DNA of 64,000 bases, taken from positions 192,018 to 256,017 of the forward strand of contig NZ_JACVPI010000001.1 in assembly GCF_018881965.1 (NCBI RefSeq), given 5' to 3'. Every line of letters begins with the position of its first letter. The first letter of the stretch is position 1. The translations under genes were made by a program, and so were the position numbers. Origin of the DNA: Polynucleobacter sp. JS-Polo-80-F4 (GTDB lineage Bacteria; Pseudomonadota; Gammaproteobacteria; Burkholderiales; Burkholderiaceae). Of this stretch, positions 49,209 to 58,748 are shown piece by piece. The notes beneath the pieces were generated by a model. The model had not been told where the DNA came from, ran no database searches, and worked only from the letters and a program-made list of their open reading frames with translations.

Positions 49209-50711
49209 TTATTTTTTCTTAAAGCCACCAAGCAAAGCGCCAACAGCTGGCTTAGCAGGAGTAATGCCAGCCTTCTTCTCTTCTGGCTTGCTAGCGTCTG
49301 TAGTAGATGCTACGGATGCAGATGGCTCATAGGGCTTATAGAAAAAGGGGTCTGACATTTTGGCTGGTGCGCTGTAAGAGCTTCTGGATCCACTTGAGCT
49401 GCTAGAGCTACCATAGCTACTGGATGATGGACGGCTTTGTGAAGGCGCTCCTTCAGGTAGAGGCTGTACATCCAATTTGCGCTTCATGAGCTTTTCGATA
49501 TCGTCAAGCAAACGCTTTTCACTGGCATCTACCAAAGCGATCGCGTCACCTTTGCTACCAGCACGGCCTGTACGACCAATGCGGTGAATAAAGTCTTCTG
49601 CGTTGTAAGGTAGTTCGTGATTGATCACGCAAGGCATATCTGGAATATCTAGACCACGAGCAGCAACATCGGTTGCCACCAATGCTTCAATTGCGCCAGA
49701 TTTAAATGCATCTAAAGTTAAAGTGCGCTCACCCTGACTCTTATCACCATGAATCGCGCCCGCTTTAATACCGTCGCGCTCTAAAGCACGAGATAGCTTT
49801 GCACAACCCAAACGGCTATTGGTAAAGATGATGCATTGACGTGATAAGCCAGCACGGGTACGTGCCTCTAAAACTTTGACAATCGCTCGTTGCTTATCAG
49901 CTGATGACACCATATGAACTACTTGCTTCACCGTATCTGCGGCGGCGTTTTGACGAGCCACCTCAACCGTTACGGGAGTGCGCAAATAACTTTGCGCCAG
50001 CTTCTTGATCTCTGGTGAGAAAGTCGCAGAGAACAATAAGGTTTGTCTTTGTGCAGGAATCAAATCAATGATGCGCTGTAAGTCAGGCAAGAAACCCATA
50101 TCGAGCATGCGATCGGCTTCGTCTAATACCAAAATCTCTACTTGGGAGAGGTTGGCAACTTTAGAGCCGATATGATCAAGCAAACGTCCGGGAGTGGCGA
50201 TCAAAATTTCCACGCCATTGCGCAAAGTAGCTACTTGCTCTTTCATATCCACACCACCGTAAACAACGGCAGCACGTAAATCAGTATGCTTGGAGTAACT
50301 GGCGGCATTCTCAGATACTTGTACGGCCAACTCGCGAGTAGGAGTCAGAACCAACGCACGAATTGGGTGACGTGCAGGTGACGCACTGTTGCTAGCGTGA
50401 CGCAAAATCTTTTGAATGATCGGCAATACAAATGCGGCTGTTTTACCAGTACCGGTTTGTGCTGCACCCATCAAGTCACTTCCCGCTAATACGTGCGGTA
50501 TTGATTGCGCTTGAATCGGGGTGGGAATGGTGTAACCCTGTTCCAGAACCGCTTTTTGAATTTTCGGGTCTAAACCAAAGTCAGCAAAAGTGATTGTTGC
50601 CGGGGTTGGTGCAGTAGCAGCAGCGGCAGCAGTGTCAGTATTAGTAACACTAGGGGTAGCGGCTTCGCTAACCCCTGTAGATGAATTTATTTCAGTAGCA
50701 GTATTTGTCAA
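49209..50711 (-). CDS. rhlE: DEAD-box ATP-dependent RNA helicase RhlE
   Basis: A 500-residue SF2 helicase: Q motif and FADFGLDPKIQKAV, Walker A AQTGTGKTAAF, DEAD in VLDEADRMLDMG, SATFS, and HRIGRTGRAG. An Ala/Thr-rich N-terminal extension and a Ser/Gly-rich C-terminal tail (about 420-470) flank the core and end in basic residues (GGFKKK). It lies 6 bp downstream of the GlcG-like gene. Confidence 0.94.
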   Translation of the reverse strand: MTNTATEINSSTGVSEAATPSVTNTDTAAAAATAPTPATITFADFGLDPKIQKAVLEQGYTIPTPIQAQSIPHVLAGSDLMGAAQTGTGKTAAFVLPIIQKILRHASNSASPARHPIRALVLTPTRELAVQVSENAASYSKHTDLRAAVVYGGVDMKEQVATLRNGVEILIATPGRLLDHIGSKVANLSQVEILVLDEADRMLDMGFLPDLQRIIDLIPAQRQTLLFSATFSPEIKKLAQSYLRTPVTVEVARQNAAADTVKQVVHMVSSADKQRAIVKVLEARTRAGLSRQCIIFTNSRLGCAKLSRALERDGIKAGAIHGDKSQGERTLTLDAFKSGAIEALVATDVAARGLDIPDMPCVINHELPYNAEDFIHRIGRTGRAGSKGDAIALVDASEKRLLDDIEKLMKRKLDVQPLPEGAPSQSRPSSSSYGSSSSSSGSRSSYSAPAKMSDPFFYKPYEPSASVASTTDASKPEEKKAGITPAKPAVGALLGGFKKK

Positions 50712-50717
50712 GGTAAC

Positions 50718-51125
50718 TTACATGATGGCGGCAATGCCGGCCTTAGCGGTATCAGCATCTTCCGCAGATTTAACGCCGGAAACGCCGACTGCGCCGATGG
50801 TAAACCCATTTACCTCGATATTGACGCCACCTTCCAACATACCCGATACGTGTGGGGCAGATAAGAAAGCATGGCGACCGTTATTAATAATTTCTTCGTA
50901 AACACGAGTCTCGCGTTTACCCATTGCAGCAGTGCGCGCTTTTTCTTGAGCAATATAAGAAGACAAAGGAGCACAACCATCGCGACGGATTAAACCCAGC
51001 ATATGACCACCATCATCACAAACGGCAATCGTTACTGCGAAATTATTTTTAGCAGCATGCTTGTCTGCTGCGTCCAAAATCTTTTGAACATCAGCCTGAG
51101 TTAAGTAAGGTTTAGTAGCTAACAT
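50718..51125 (-). CDS. GlcG/HbpS-family heme-binding-like protein
   Basis: A 135-residue protein of the GlcG/HbpS (DUF336) family: ITIAVCDDGG-like AVTIAVCDDGGHMLGLIRRDG, a central helix with YIAQEKARTAAMG, and C-terminal GGVNIEVNGFTIGAVGVSG. Proteins of this family accompany glycolate oxidase genes; some bind heme. Here it lies next to a glyoxylate aminotransferase gene and a large FAD/Fe-S dehydrogenase, in line with that context. Confidence 0.9.
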   Translation of the reverse strand: MLATKPYLTQADVQKILDAADKHAAKNNFAVTIAVCDDGGHMLGLIRRDGCAPLSSYIAQEKARTAAMGKRETRVYEEIINNGRHAFLSAPHVSGMLEGGVNIEVNGFTIGAVGVSGVKSAEDADTAKAGIAAIM

Positions 51126-51270
51126 GTTTAATCTTTCTGTCTCGAATATGGTGTATTTACTGCATGCACTTCTATATAAGTACTTGAATTATAAGGGGTG
51201 TAGCACGATTCTTCATACGGAACCAGGCTCCACCCCACTGAATGCGCTTCTGTGTTGCTCTAAGTCCTTC

Positions 51271-52455
51271 TTATTTAAGGAACTCTTGGGCTGCAACGAC
51301 TCCGCTGGCCTTAGGTTTGTAACCCATAGAACCCAGACTCATTTCCACTCCGCTTAAGGCAGCCATCAAGCTCAGCTCATTGCAATCGCCCAAATGACCG
51401 ATGCGGAATGCCTTGCCTTTGATCTTGCCCAAACCTGTTCCTAGGGAGAGGTTGAATTTCTCCAGCGCATGTTTACGCAATACATCCGCATCCATACCTT
51501 CTGGTGTCGCGATGCAAGTGAGCACTGGGGAATAGCAATCTTGATCTTGACACTGAATCTCCAGACCCCACGCATTGACTGCTGCACGGCAAGCGGCAGC
51601 TAAACGTTGGTGACGTGCAAAGATCGTATCCAATCCTTCGGCCATCATCATATCCATTGCTTCATGTAAACCGTACATCAAATTGGTACTTGGAGTTGTT
51701 GGCCAGTAACCATTTTTATTCGACTCAAGAATCTCATCCCAAGCCCAATATGATTTATGTATTTTGTTGCTATTACTAACTTCAATGGCGCGCGGAGACA
51801 AAGCATTAAAGCCAATGCCTGGTGGCAACATCAAGCCTTTTTGTGAACCAGAGATGGTGACATCCGCACCCCACTTGTCATGCTCATAGTCCGCTGAACC
51901 CAAGCCAGATACGCTGTCTACGAGCAATAAGGATGGATGCTTTAAAGAATCAATCGCCTTACGAACAGCAGCAATATTGGAAGTAACGCCGGTGGAAGTT
52001 TCGTTATGTACCACGCACACTGCTTTGATCTCATGACCAGTATCTTTGCGTAAACGCTCTTCGATCACAGATGCGTCAACACCCCAACGCCAAGAATCTT
52101 GTCCTGCCTTACCAACCACTTCAACATCTAAACCAAGACGCTTACCAAGCGCACGCCACAAGTTTGCAAATTGACCTGTTTCATAAAACAACACTTTATC
52201 GCCAGGATTAAGAACGTTCACTAACGCGCCTTCCCAAGCACCAGTTCCAGATGCGGAATAAATAATGACCGGTTGCTCCGTTTTGAAAATCTTTTTGATG
52301 CCATCCAATACTTTCAAACCAAAAGCACCAAACTCAGGACCACGATGGTCAATCGTTTGATAGCTAATAGCACGTAGTACGCGCGGGGGAACGGGACTTG
52401 GGCCAGGAATATGTAAAAAATGGCGTCCTGATGCGTGGTTATCAAGTTTCAACAT
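51271..52455 (-). CDS. Alanine/serine-glyoxylate aminotransferase (class V PLP)
   Basis: Class V aminotransferase of about 394 residues with HIPGPSPVPPRVL at the N-terminus, the Schiff-base lysine in ISGSQKGLMLPPG, and DSVSGLGS. It transfers an amino group to glyoxylate to give glycine. ATG 52455 (MLKLDNH) is preferred; GTG at 52467 is an alternative start. It is divergent from a GntR regulator; a TTGTATACAA site lies 79-88 bp upstream. Confidence 0.9.
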   Translation of the reverse strand: MLKLDNHASGRHFLHIPGPSPVPPRVLRAISYQTIDHRGPEFGAFGLKVLDGIKKIFKTEQPVIIYSASGTGAWEGALVNVLNPGDKVLFYETGQFANLWRALGKRLGLDVEVVGKAGQDSWRWGVDASVIEERLRKDTGHEIKAVCVVHNETSTGVTSNIAAVRKAIDSLKHPSLLLVDSVSGLGSADYEHDKWGADVTISGSQKGLMLPPGIGFNALSPRAIEVSNSNKIHKSYWAWDEILESNKNGYWPTTPSTNLMYGLHEAMDMMMAEGLDTIFARHQRLAAACRAAVNAWGLEIQCQDQDCYSPVLTCIATPEGMDADVLRKHALEKFNLSLGTGLGKIKGKAFRIGHLGDCNELSLMAALSGVEMSLGSMGYKPKASGVVAAQEFLK

Positions 52456-52533
52456 GCTGTGTCTCACTTTTAAAGTGTTTATAGGTAGTTATTTCTGCTG
52501 CTAGTGTATGACAATTTTTGGAGAATTTCCATT

Positions 52534-52543
52534 TTGTATACAA
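52534..52543. promoter_or_regulatory. TTGTATACAA palindrome, aminotransferase side
   Basis: A perfect 10-bp palindrome inside a 13-bp block (ATTTTGTATACAA) repeated at 52624-52636. It lies about 80 bp upstream of the aminotransferase start, in the intergenic region shared with a GntR regulator gene, and fits the TGT-AC form of FCD-type GntR operators. Confidence 0.6.
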
Positions 52544-52626
52544 TTTATTTTCAATAGATCCCAAAATAAAGCCTTATTTAAGCATTTAAAGGCTGTATTT
52601 ATGCCTTAAGATCGTTTATTCTTATT

Positions 52627-52636
52627 TTGTATACAA
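52627..52636. promoter_or_regulatory. TTGTATACAA palindrome, GntR gene side
   Basis: Second copy of the palindrome, centred 93 bp from the first and 25-34 bp before the GntR gene ATG, where a bound repressor would block its own promoter or translation start region. Confidence 0.6.
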
Positions 52637-52660
52637 ATTATTTAGGCCAGAGGTTGATCC

Positions 52661-53347
52661 ATGACAGTACTAGAACAGCCAAATTCACAAAATTTGCATG
52701 AAGCGACTTTCGAGAAGCTCAGATCCCTTTTGGTTGAAGGCAAGATTGCTCCTGGCAGCAAACTCAATGAACGCGAATTGGCTGAGAGTCTCAATGTCTC
52801 GCGTACCCCCATTCGTGAAGCCATTCGCCGGCTAGCTGCTGAAGGTCTGGTGGAGTTAATCGCCAATCGAGGCGCCATCGCCGTGCAACTCAGCCTTGAA
52901 GATGTATTAAATACGTTTGATGTGATTGCAGATCTCGAGGGGTTCTCTGGAGAATTAGCAGCCAACAATATTAGTGATGCCACTCTCTCTGAATTAGAAG
53001 CCCTCCAATATGAAATGATGGCTTCCTATGCGCGTCGTGATTTATCGAGTTACTACAAACTCAATTTACGCATTCATCATCTGATTAATCAGGCGGCAAA
53101 CAATCCTGTTTTATCTAAGCTGTTTACTCAAGTCAATGCACGCATTGAAGCCTTGCGCTTTCGCTCCAATCAGGATGGTGTGAAATGGGAGAAGGCGGTA
53201 GAAGAACACCAGGAGATGCTTGATGCTCTTAAAGCGCGCGACAGTGTTCGTATGCGAAAAATCATGATCCAGCACGTCAGAAATAAACGCGATGTGGTTG
53301 CGCAATTACTCCAATCAGAATCCAAGATAGAAACTACAAAAGCATGA
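52661..53347 (+). CDS. GntR/FCD-family transcriptional regulator
   Basis: A 228-residue GntR regulator: winged HTH (LNERELAESLNVSRTPIREAIRRLAAEGLVEL) plus the helical FCD ligand domain (residues about 90-220), with metal-site histidines of the FCD type likely in the helical region. Twin TTGTATACAA sites lie upstream. It overlaps the following large dehydrogenase gene by 4 bp, so it likely controls that gene and the divergent aminotransferase gene, in response to a 2-hydroxy acid or glyoxylate. Confidence 0.92.
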   Translation: MTVLEQPNSQNLHEATFEKLRSLLVEGKIAPGSKLNERELAESLNVSRTPIREAIRRLAAEGLVELIANRGAIAVQLSLEDVLNTFDVIADLEGFSGELAANNISDATLSELEALQYEMMASYARRDLSSYYKLNLRIHHLINQAANNPVLSKLFTQVNARIEALRFRSNQDGVKWEKAVEEHQEMLDALKARDSVRMRKIMIQHVRNKRDVVAQLLQSESKIETTKA

Positions 53348-56300
53348 ATAAGCCCGTAGAAATGAATGTGCTTAAAGACCTAATGGTTGACCAAGCACTG
53401 CTAGCTAAGCGCCTGCGCCAAGAGACTTCTGGCGAAGTGATGACTGATAGCGCGAGTCGTGGGCGCTATGCGACTGATGCTTCTATTTATCAAGCGATGC
53501 CGGTTGCGGTTTTTGTACCAAAAACTGCACAAGATATTGCGAGCGCTATACAGATTGCAGCAGAGATGGGCGTGCCGGTTCTACCGCGTGGAGGAGGCAC
53601 TAGTCAGTGCGGCCAAACTACTGGTACAGCACTTGTTATTGATAACACTAAATATTTCAGAAACGTTTTAGATCTCAATCTGGACAAAGGTTATGTAGAA
53701 GTTGAACCTGGTATCGTTTTAGATCACCTCAATGGCTCACTCAAGCAACATGGTCTTTGGTATCCAGTGGATGTGTCTACTGCTGGACAAGCAACCATTG
53801 GTGGTATGGCAGGCAATAACTCCTGTGGCAGCCGCTCGATTGCTTACGGCAATATGGTGCACAACGTTTTAGGCATAGATGCCTGGCTAGCGGATGGCAG
53901 AATTGCCAACTTCAGTGATTACGCAAGCAGCACTGGAGCCGCAAAGCAACTAGGTGATTTTGTTAAAAACCTAGCTACTACCCTCCAACCAGAAATCGAA
54001 GCACGCTTTCCGAAAGTACTTAGACGGGTAGCTGGCTATAACCTGGATATCTTTCATCCGCAGAGTGAGTTGCCTTATACGCAAGATGGCAGCGTTAACC
54101 TCTCCCATCTCTTAGTTGGTAGTGAAGGTACTCTTGGGTACTTTAAATCGCTCAAGCTCAAGCTAGCTCCTTTGCCACAACACAAAGTGTTAGGCATTGT
54201 GAACTTCGCCAGCTTCTACAAAGCAATGGACAGCGCACAACATATTGTGAAGTTAGGTCCTACCGCTGTTGAGTTAGTCGATCGCACCATGATTGATCTG
54301 GCTCGCAGCAACCCTAGCTTTAAGAAAACCATTGAAACCGCCTTAATAGATCACACAGCTCAGACTCCAGAAGCGATCTTGTTAGTGGAGTTTTCAGGCG
54401 AAGCCCATGCGCCACTATTAGATAAGCTCAAAGCATTACAAGAACTCATGAGTGATCTCGGTTTACCAGGATCTGTTGTACCGATGCCTGATGCATCCCT
54501 GCAAAAGAATTTATGGGAAGTGCGTAAGGCTGGTCTAAACATCATGATGAGCCTTAAAGGTGATGGCAAACCAGTGAGTTTTATTGAAGACTGTGCAGTT
54601 CCTCTGGAAAGCTTGGCTGAATATACCCAGGCTTTAACGGATGTATTTTCTAAATATGGGTCACGTGGCACTTGGTATGCCCACGCTTCTGTAGGTACAT
54701 TGCATGTGCGCCCTATTTTAGATATGCGCAGAGATGGTGCTCAGAAGATGCGTGCGGTTGCTGAAGAAGCTTCTGCCCTGGTGCGCAAGTACAAAGGCGC
54801 TTATAGCGGTGAGCATGGCGACGGCCTTTGCCGAGGCGAGTGGATCTCTTGGCAGTTTGGTCCAAAGATCACAGAAGCCCTCGCAGAAATCAAGCACGCA
54901 TTCGATCCTAAAGGATTGTTTAATCCCGGCAAGATTATTGATCCACCAAAGATGGATGACGCAAGTAACTTTAGATTTCCACCAAGCTACAAAGTGATCC
55001 CTTTACAACCGGCATTGGATTGGTCTGCTTGGAACGTGCAAAACGATGCTGTCACAGAAGCAACTACTGCACCAGGCACAGGCGGTGATCCTGCTATGGG
55101 ATTAGCTAAAGCAGTGGAGATGTGCAACAACAACGGCCACTGCCGTAAGTTTGATGCGGAAGTGATGTGTCCAAGCTATCGCGTCACGCGTGATGAGAAG
55201 CACCTGACTCGCGGTAGAGCAAACACTCTGCGTCTGGCGCTCTCCAATCAACTCGACATCAAAGATGAATCCTCTCCATTAGGAAGCGATGCCATTAAAG
55301 AAGTGATGGAACTTTGTGTGAGCTGTAAGGCTTGCCGCCGTGAGTGCCCTACTGGCGTGGATATGGCCAAGATGAAGATTGAGTTCTTGTCTGCCTATAA
55401 GAAGCGTGTTGGTCATTCTTTGCGGGATTTAGCAGTTGCTTACCTTCCTAAATACGCAAATACGATTAGCGCTATCCCATTCTTGCCAGCCATATTGAAC
55501 TTACGCAATCACATCAAACCCATTGCAACACTCCAAGAGTGGATCATGGGCATTTCTGCGCAAAGAAGTTTACCGACCTGGAAGACCAAGACTTTCTGGA
55601 ACCAGAAAACAGCTAACTCTTATCAGTACACACCAGAGCAACTGGCTAGCAATGCTAATGGCAAAGGCGTTGTTTTATTGGCCGATACCTTTAATGCCTT
55701 CTTCGAAGATGAAAACCTGCAAGCTGCATTAAAGGTGCTCAATGCTGCAGGCTATCGCGTGCATATACCCAATAAGAGAGAAAGCAAAAGCCAAAGTAAA
55801 GCAGCAAGCCAAGCCAATACTTGCTCCAAAGAGTTTTGCTGTGGCAGAACCTATCTTGCAGCTGGTATGGTTGATAAAGCCAAGGCTACTTTGGGTGAAC
55901 TGGTTGATCATCTTGCACCCTATGCCGACAAGAACATTCCGATTATTGGCTTAGAGCCTTCTTGCCTCTTCACTTTAAAAGATGAAGCCTTAGTGATGGG
56001 TTTTGGTGAACGCGCCGTGACTGTTTCTAAGCAAGCGCAATTACTGGAAGAGTTCTTGGCTGGCGAAGTAAGGGCAGGTAAGCTTAAATTGAATTTCAAG
56101 GCAGCCGATAAGTCAGTGTTATTTCATGGTCACTGTCATCAGAAAGCATTTGCTGCAGTAACTCCAGCAATGGAATTACTCAAGCTTATTCCCAATGCAG
56201 AACCCAAGCTGATTGAATCTTCTTGCTGCGGTATGGCTGGTAGCTTTGGTTATGAGGCCGAGCATATTGAAGTGTCTAAGCAAATGGCTGAAGCCAGTCT

Positions 56301-56430
56301 ATTGCCAAGTATTCGCAAATCACCCGATAGCTGGGTGGTAGCAGATGGTACGAGTTGTCGCCATCAAATTGCCGATGGCACTCAACGAGAAGCTGTTCAT
56401 ATCGCCAGAATTTTGGCGGCACATCTATAG
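53344..56430 (+). CDS. FAD/Fe-S 2-hydroxy acid dehydrogenase (GlcD-GlcF-type fusion, YdiJ-like)
   Basis: The 1028-residue fusion has an N-terminal FAD-binding PCMH domain (LPRGGGTSQCGQ, GNNSCGSRSIAYGN), a GlcD-type C-terminal dehydrogenase domain, and then Fe-S regions with CVSCKACRRECP and a preceding CNNNGHC, and two CCG motifs (EFCCGRTYL and ESSCCGMAGS) as in GlcF and heterodisulfide reductases. It oxidises a D-2-hydroxy acid (glycolate, D-lactate or D-2-hydroxyglutarate; YdiJ of E. coli is similar in architecture) and passes electrons to the respiratory chain. Context with glyoxylate aminotransferase favours glycolate, but this is inference. It overlaps the GntR gene by 4 bp. Confidence 0.92.
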   Translation: MNKPVEMNVLKDLMVDQALLAKRLRQETSGEVMTDSASRGRYATDASIYQAMPVAVFVPKTAQDIASAIQIAAEMGVPVLPRGGGTSQCGQTTGTALVIDNTKYFRNVLDLNLDKGYVEVEPGIVLDHLNGSLKQHGLWYPVDVSTAGQATIGGMAGNNSCGSRSIAYGNMVHNVLGIDAWLADGRIANFSDYASSTGAAKQLGDFVKNLATTLQPEIEARFPKVLRRVAGYNLDIFHPQSELPYTQDGSVNLSHLLVGSEGTLGYFKSLKLKLAPLPQHKVLGIVNFASFYKAMDSAQHIVKLGPTAVELVDRTMIDLARSNPSFKKTIETALIDHTAQTPEAILLVEFSGEAHAPLLDKLKALQELMSDLGLPGSVVPMPDASLQKNLWEVRKAGLNIMMSLKGDGKPVSFIEDCAVPLESLAEYTQALTDVFSKYGSRGTWYAHASVGTLHVRPILDMRRDGAQKMRAVAEEASALVRKYKGAYSGEHGDGLCRGEWISWQFGPKITEALAEIKHAFDPKGLFNPGKIIDPPKMDDASNFRFPPSYKVIPLQPALDWSAWNVQNDAVTEATTAPGTGGDPAMGLAKAVEMCNNNGHCRKFDAEVMCPSYRVTRDEKHLTRGRANTLRLALSNQLDIKDESSPLGSDAIKEVMELCVSCKACRRECPTGVDMAKMKIEFLSAYKKRVGHSLRDLAVAYLPKYANTISAIPFLPAILNLRNHIKPIATLQEWIMGISAQRSLPTWKTKTFWNQKTANSYQYTPEQLASNANGKGVVLLADTFNAFFEDENLQAALKVLNAAGYRVHIPNKRESKSQSKAASQANTCSKEFCCGRTYLAAGMVDKAKATLGELVDHLAPYADKNIPIIGLEPSCLFTLKDEALVMGFGERAVTVSKQAQLLEEFLAGEVRAGKLKLNFKAADKSVLFHGHCHQKAFAAVTPAMELLKLIPNAEPKLIESSCCGMAGSFGYEAEHIEVSKQMAEASLLPSIRKSPDSWVVADGTSCRHQIADGTQREAVHIARILAAHL

Positions 56431-56434
56431 CGTA

Positions 56435-56794
56435 TTAACGTATTACGCCATAACCCACCATCAACAAGGTTCCAGTCAACAAGGCTGGAACCAAACGGCG
56501 AGTTGGCTTAGAGATCATCACGCCAATTGCCAAGGCGCAGATCAAAATGCGGATCCACAAAGGCACTGTTGCCATCAAGCCCAAGGGCATCACAATCAAG
56601 CGAATGGTTAAAGCAGCAACCATTGCGTAGGTCACAGCAGCCAACCAACGGAAGATCTCACTATCTTGATTAATGCTTTGCGATAGCAATACGCCGATTG
56701 CGCGACAAAAGTAAGTGCCAAGGCAAGCACCTATCAAGGCTATCCAAAGGCCCCAGCCTGAAAGCGCGTTAGCCATAGTATCTATAGCGCTCAT
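56435..56794 (-). CDS. azlD: AzlD-family branched-chain amino acid transporter subunit
   Basis: A 119-residue membrane protein with four hydrophobic segments, of the AzlD/LivH-accessory family that pairs with AzlC to export branched-chain amino acids. It overlaps azlC by 4 bp (56791-56794). Confidence 0.88.
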   Translation of the reverse strand: MSAIDTMANALSGWGLWIALIGACLGTYFCRAIGVLLSQSINQDSEIFRWLAAVTYAMVAALTIRLIVMPLGLMATVPLWIRILICALAIGVMISKPTRRLVPALLTGTLLMVGYGVIR

Positions 56795-57576
56795 CCAACT
56801 ACCCCAGATTTATTTCGCAAGAGCTTACGATCAATAAAGTAAGCCAGGGTACCTGCGACTAAGCCAGCCGTTAATAAACTGGTGTCGCGATCAACTACAA
56901 AGAAGATAGGGCCAAAGATGCAGCCCAAGAAAATCGCAATGCGATTAATCCAGGGCTTTACTTCAGTAAAGGTCAGCAAGAAGAACAGTGGATTAATAAA
57001 GACCAGACCTAGAGTGACAGCGGGCGGCACCATACCAGCCAAGTAGTAACCTAAAATAGTTCCCGGAATCGAGATTAGCCAACACAGCAACCCCAAGCCA
57101 ACGAAATAGCTCAAGCGATGTTTCACCTCAATCGCATGAAACTCGCGCATGGAGATGGCCCATGCTGTCATTGCTAGCAAATGTACCGAAGCATAAAGAC
57201 TGCGATTGCGATCTTTTTGATGAAACTGAGGGAAGAGTGTCACCGTCATGGTGATAAAGCGTGTTGATGTGAGCGTGACTGCCAACGCGATTGCAACAAC
57301 AGATGATCCAGTAATCGCCATCTCGAGCAAGACAACCTGTCCTGGTAACGCAAACATGAAGAATGAAGTGAAGGTGGTGAACCAAACATCAAAGCCATTG
57401 GTTTTACCCATGGCCCCAAAGCCCACCATGCCGGCAAAGAGCACCATTGCAGGAGCGCCTGCTGCATCCCGAATGCCAGACCAAAAGGCATCGCCTGGAT
57501 TTTTAAACCGTTGTGCCGCAGGCTCTTCTAGCGCGATTTCGCTAGGATCAATATAGGACTGGTCTGCGGATGACAT
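56791..57576 (-). CDS. azlC: AzlC-family branched-chain amino acid permease
   Basis: A 261-residue membrane protein with FWSGIRDAAGAPAMVLFAGMVGFGAMGK and multiple hydrophobic helices, matching the AzlC large subunit. It is coupled to azlD by a 4-bp overlap. Export of leucine/isoleucine analogues is known for the family. Confidence 0.9.
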   Translation of the reverse strand: MSSADQSYIDPSEIALEEPAAQRFKNPGDAFWSGIRDAAGAPAMVLFAGMVGFGAMGKTNGFDVWFTTFTSFFMFALPGQVVLLEMAITGSSVVAIALAVTLTSTRFITMTVTLFPQFHQKDRNRSLYASVHLLAMTAWAISMREFHAIEVKHRLSYFVGLGLLCWLISIPGTILGYYLAGMVPPAVTLGLVFINPLFFLLTFTEVKPWINRIAIFLGCIFGPIFFVVDRDTSLLTAGLVAGTLAYFIDRKLLRNKSGVVG

Positions 57577-57601
57577 AGATTAATTGTAAGCCTAGTAACT
57601 T

Positions 57602-58705
57602 TTAAGCCTTGCAATCCCCTAGGGCCCATTCAATATGCTCAGCCACTAAACCATCAGCATCTGAAAGCGCCTTAGTTAAAGCCAAACGTATTGCTGCCTT
57701 ATCACCATCCACTACAGCAGAGCTTGCCAGCGCATTGCCCATTGCTACCGCTAGATTACGACGCCAGCGGCTATAACCAATTCTGCGAATGGCGCTACCT
57801 TCATGACGATGCTCAAACTCCGCTTCAGTCCAGGACCATAGATGCAAGAGGCTTGCCTGCCCTAAGCCATGACGCCTTGCAAAGTCAGGGAGTTCTGTAC
57901 GTTTAGCAAATTTATTCCAAGGGCAAATGAGTTGGCAGTCATCACAGCCATACACCCGATTGCCCATAGCTTTTCTGAACTCTACTGGGATGGCGTCAGG
58001 ATTCTCAATCGTGAGGTAAGAAATACATCTTCTGGCATCTAATTGATAAGGCGCAGTAATAGCTTGCGTTGGACACACATCAATACAAGAGGTGCAAGTA
58101 CCGCAATGCTCTTCAGTCTCTGCATCAATCGGTAATGGCACATCTACTAAGATCTCGCCTAAGAAAAACGTGGAGCCAGATTCTCGATTCAGTAAGAGCG
58201 TGTGTTTTCCACGCCAACCTAAGCCCGCCTTGCGAGCCAACTCAACCTCCATTAACGGAGCTGAATCTGTGAAGACGCGATAGCCCAATTTACCAATACG
58301 TTCTTCTATGAGTTGGGCAAATTCTTGCAAGCGATTACGAAGTACTTTGTGATAGTCGCGCCCTCTCGCATACATTGAAACTACTGCTTGAGTAGGATCC
58401 TCTAGTCTCTGCCACTCATTATCGAAATCGGTTTCAGGTGGGAGGTAGCTCATGGATACGCAGATCACACGTACGGTGCCGGGTACTAAGAGCTCAGGAT
58501 TAGAGCGTAAATCAGCGTGGCGCTGCATGTATTCCATTTGGCCGTGACGACCCTGCTCAAGCCATTCTTTTAGCCGATCAGTCGCAGACCCTAAATGGGT
58601 GTCAGTAATCCGCAATCCATCAAACCCAAGCTTTGTCGCTTGGGCATTAAGCCAATCACGCAGATTGGGCTCATCTAAGGATTGAGGGCTAGTAGATAAA
58701 GGCAT
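57602..58705 (-). CDS. queG: Epoxyqueuosine reductase
   Basis: The 367-residue cobalamin-dependent reductase makes queuosine from epoxyqueuosine in tRNA. Two ferredoxin-type clusters occur: CGTCTSCIDVCP and CDDCQLICPWNKFA. Its B12 dependence links it to the btuB gene and riboswitch in this window. It is divergent from tsaE by 43 bp. Confidence 0.96.
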   Translation of the reverse strand: MPLSTSPQSLDEPNLRDWLNAQATKLGFDGLRITDTHLGSATDRLKEWLEQGRHGQMEYMQRHADLRSNPELLVPGTVRVICVSMSYLPPETDFDNEWQRLEDPTQAVVSMYARGRDYHKVLRNRLQEFAQLIEERIGKLGYRVFTDSAPLMEVELARKAGLGWRGKHTLLLNRESGSTFFLGEILVDVPLPIDAETEEHCGTCTSCIDVCPTQAITAPYQLDARRCISYLTIENPDAIPVEFRKAMGNRVYGCDDCQLICPWNKFAKRTELPDFARRHGLGQASLLHLWSWTEAEFEHRHEGSAIRRIGYSRWRRNLAVAMGNALASSAVVDGDKAAIRLALTKALSDADGLVAEHIEWALGDCKA

Positions 58706-58748
58706 ATGGAATACAGAATGTAGCGCAAATATTGAATAAACTAGGGGA

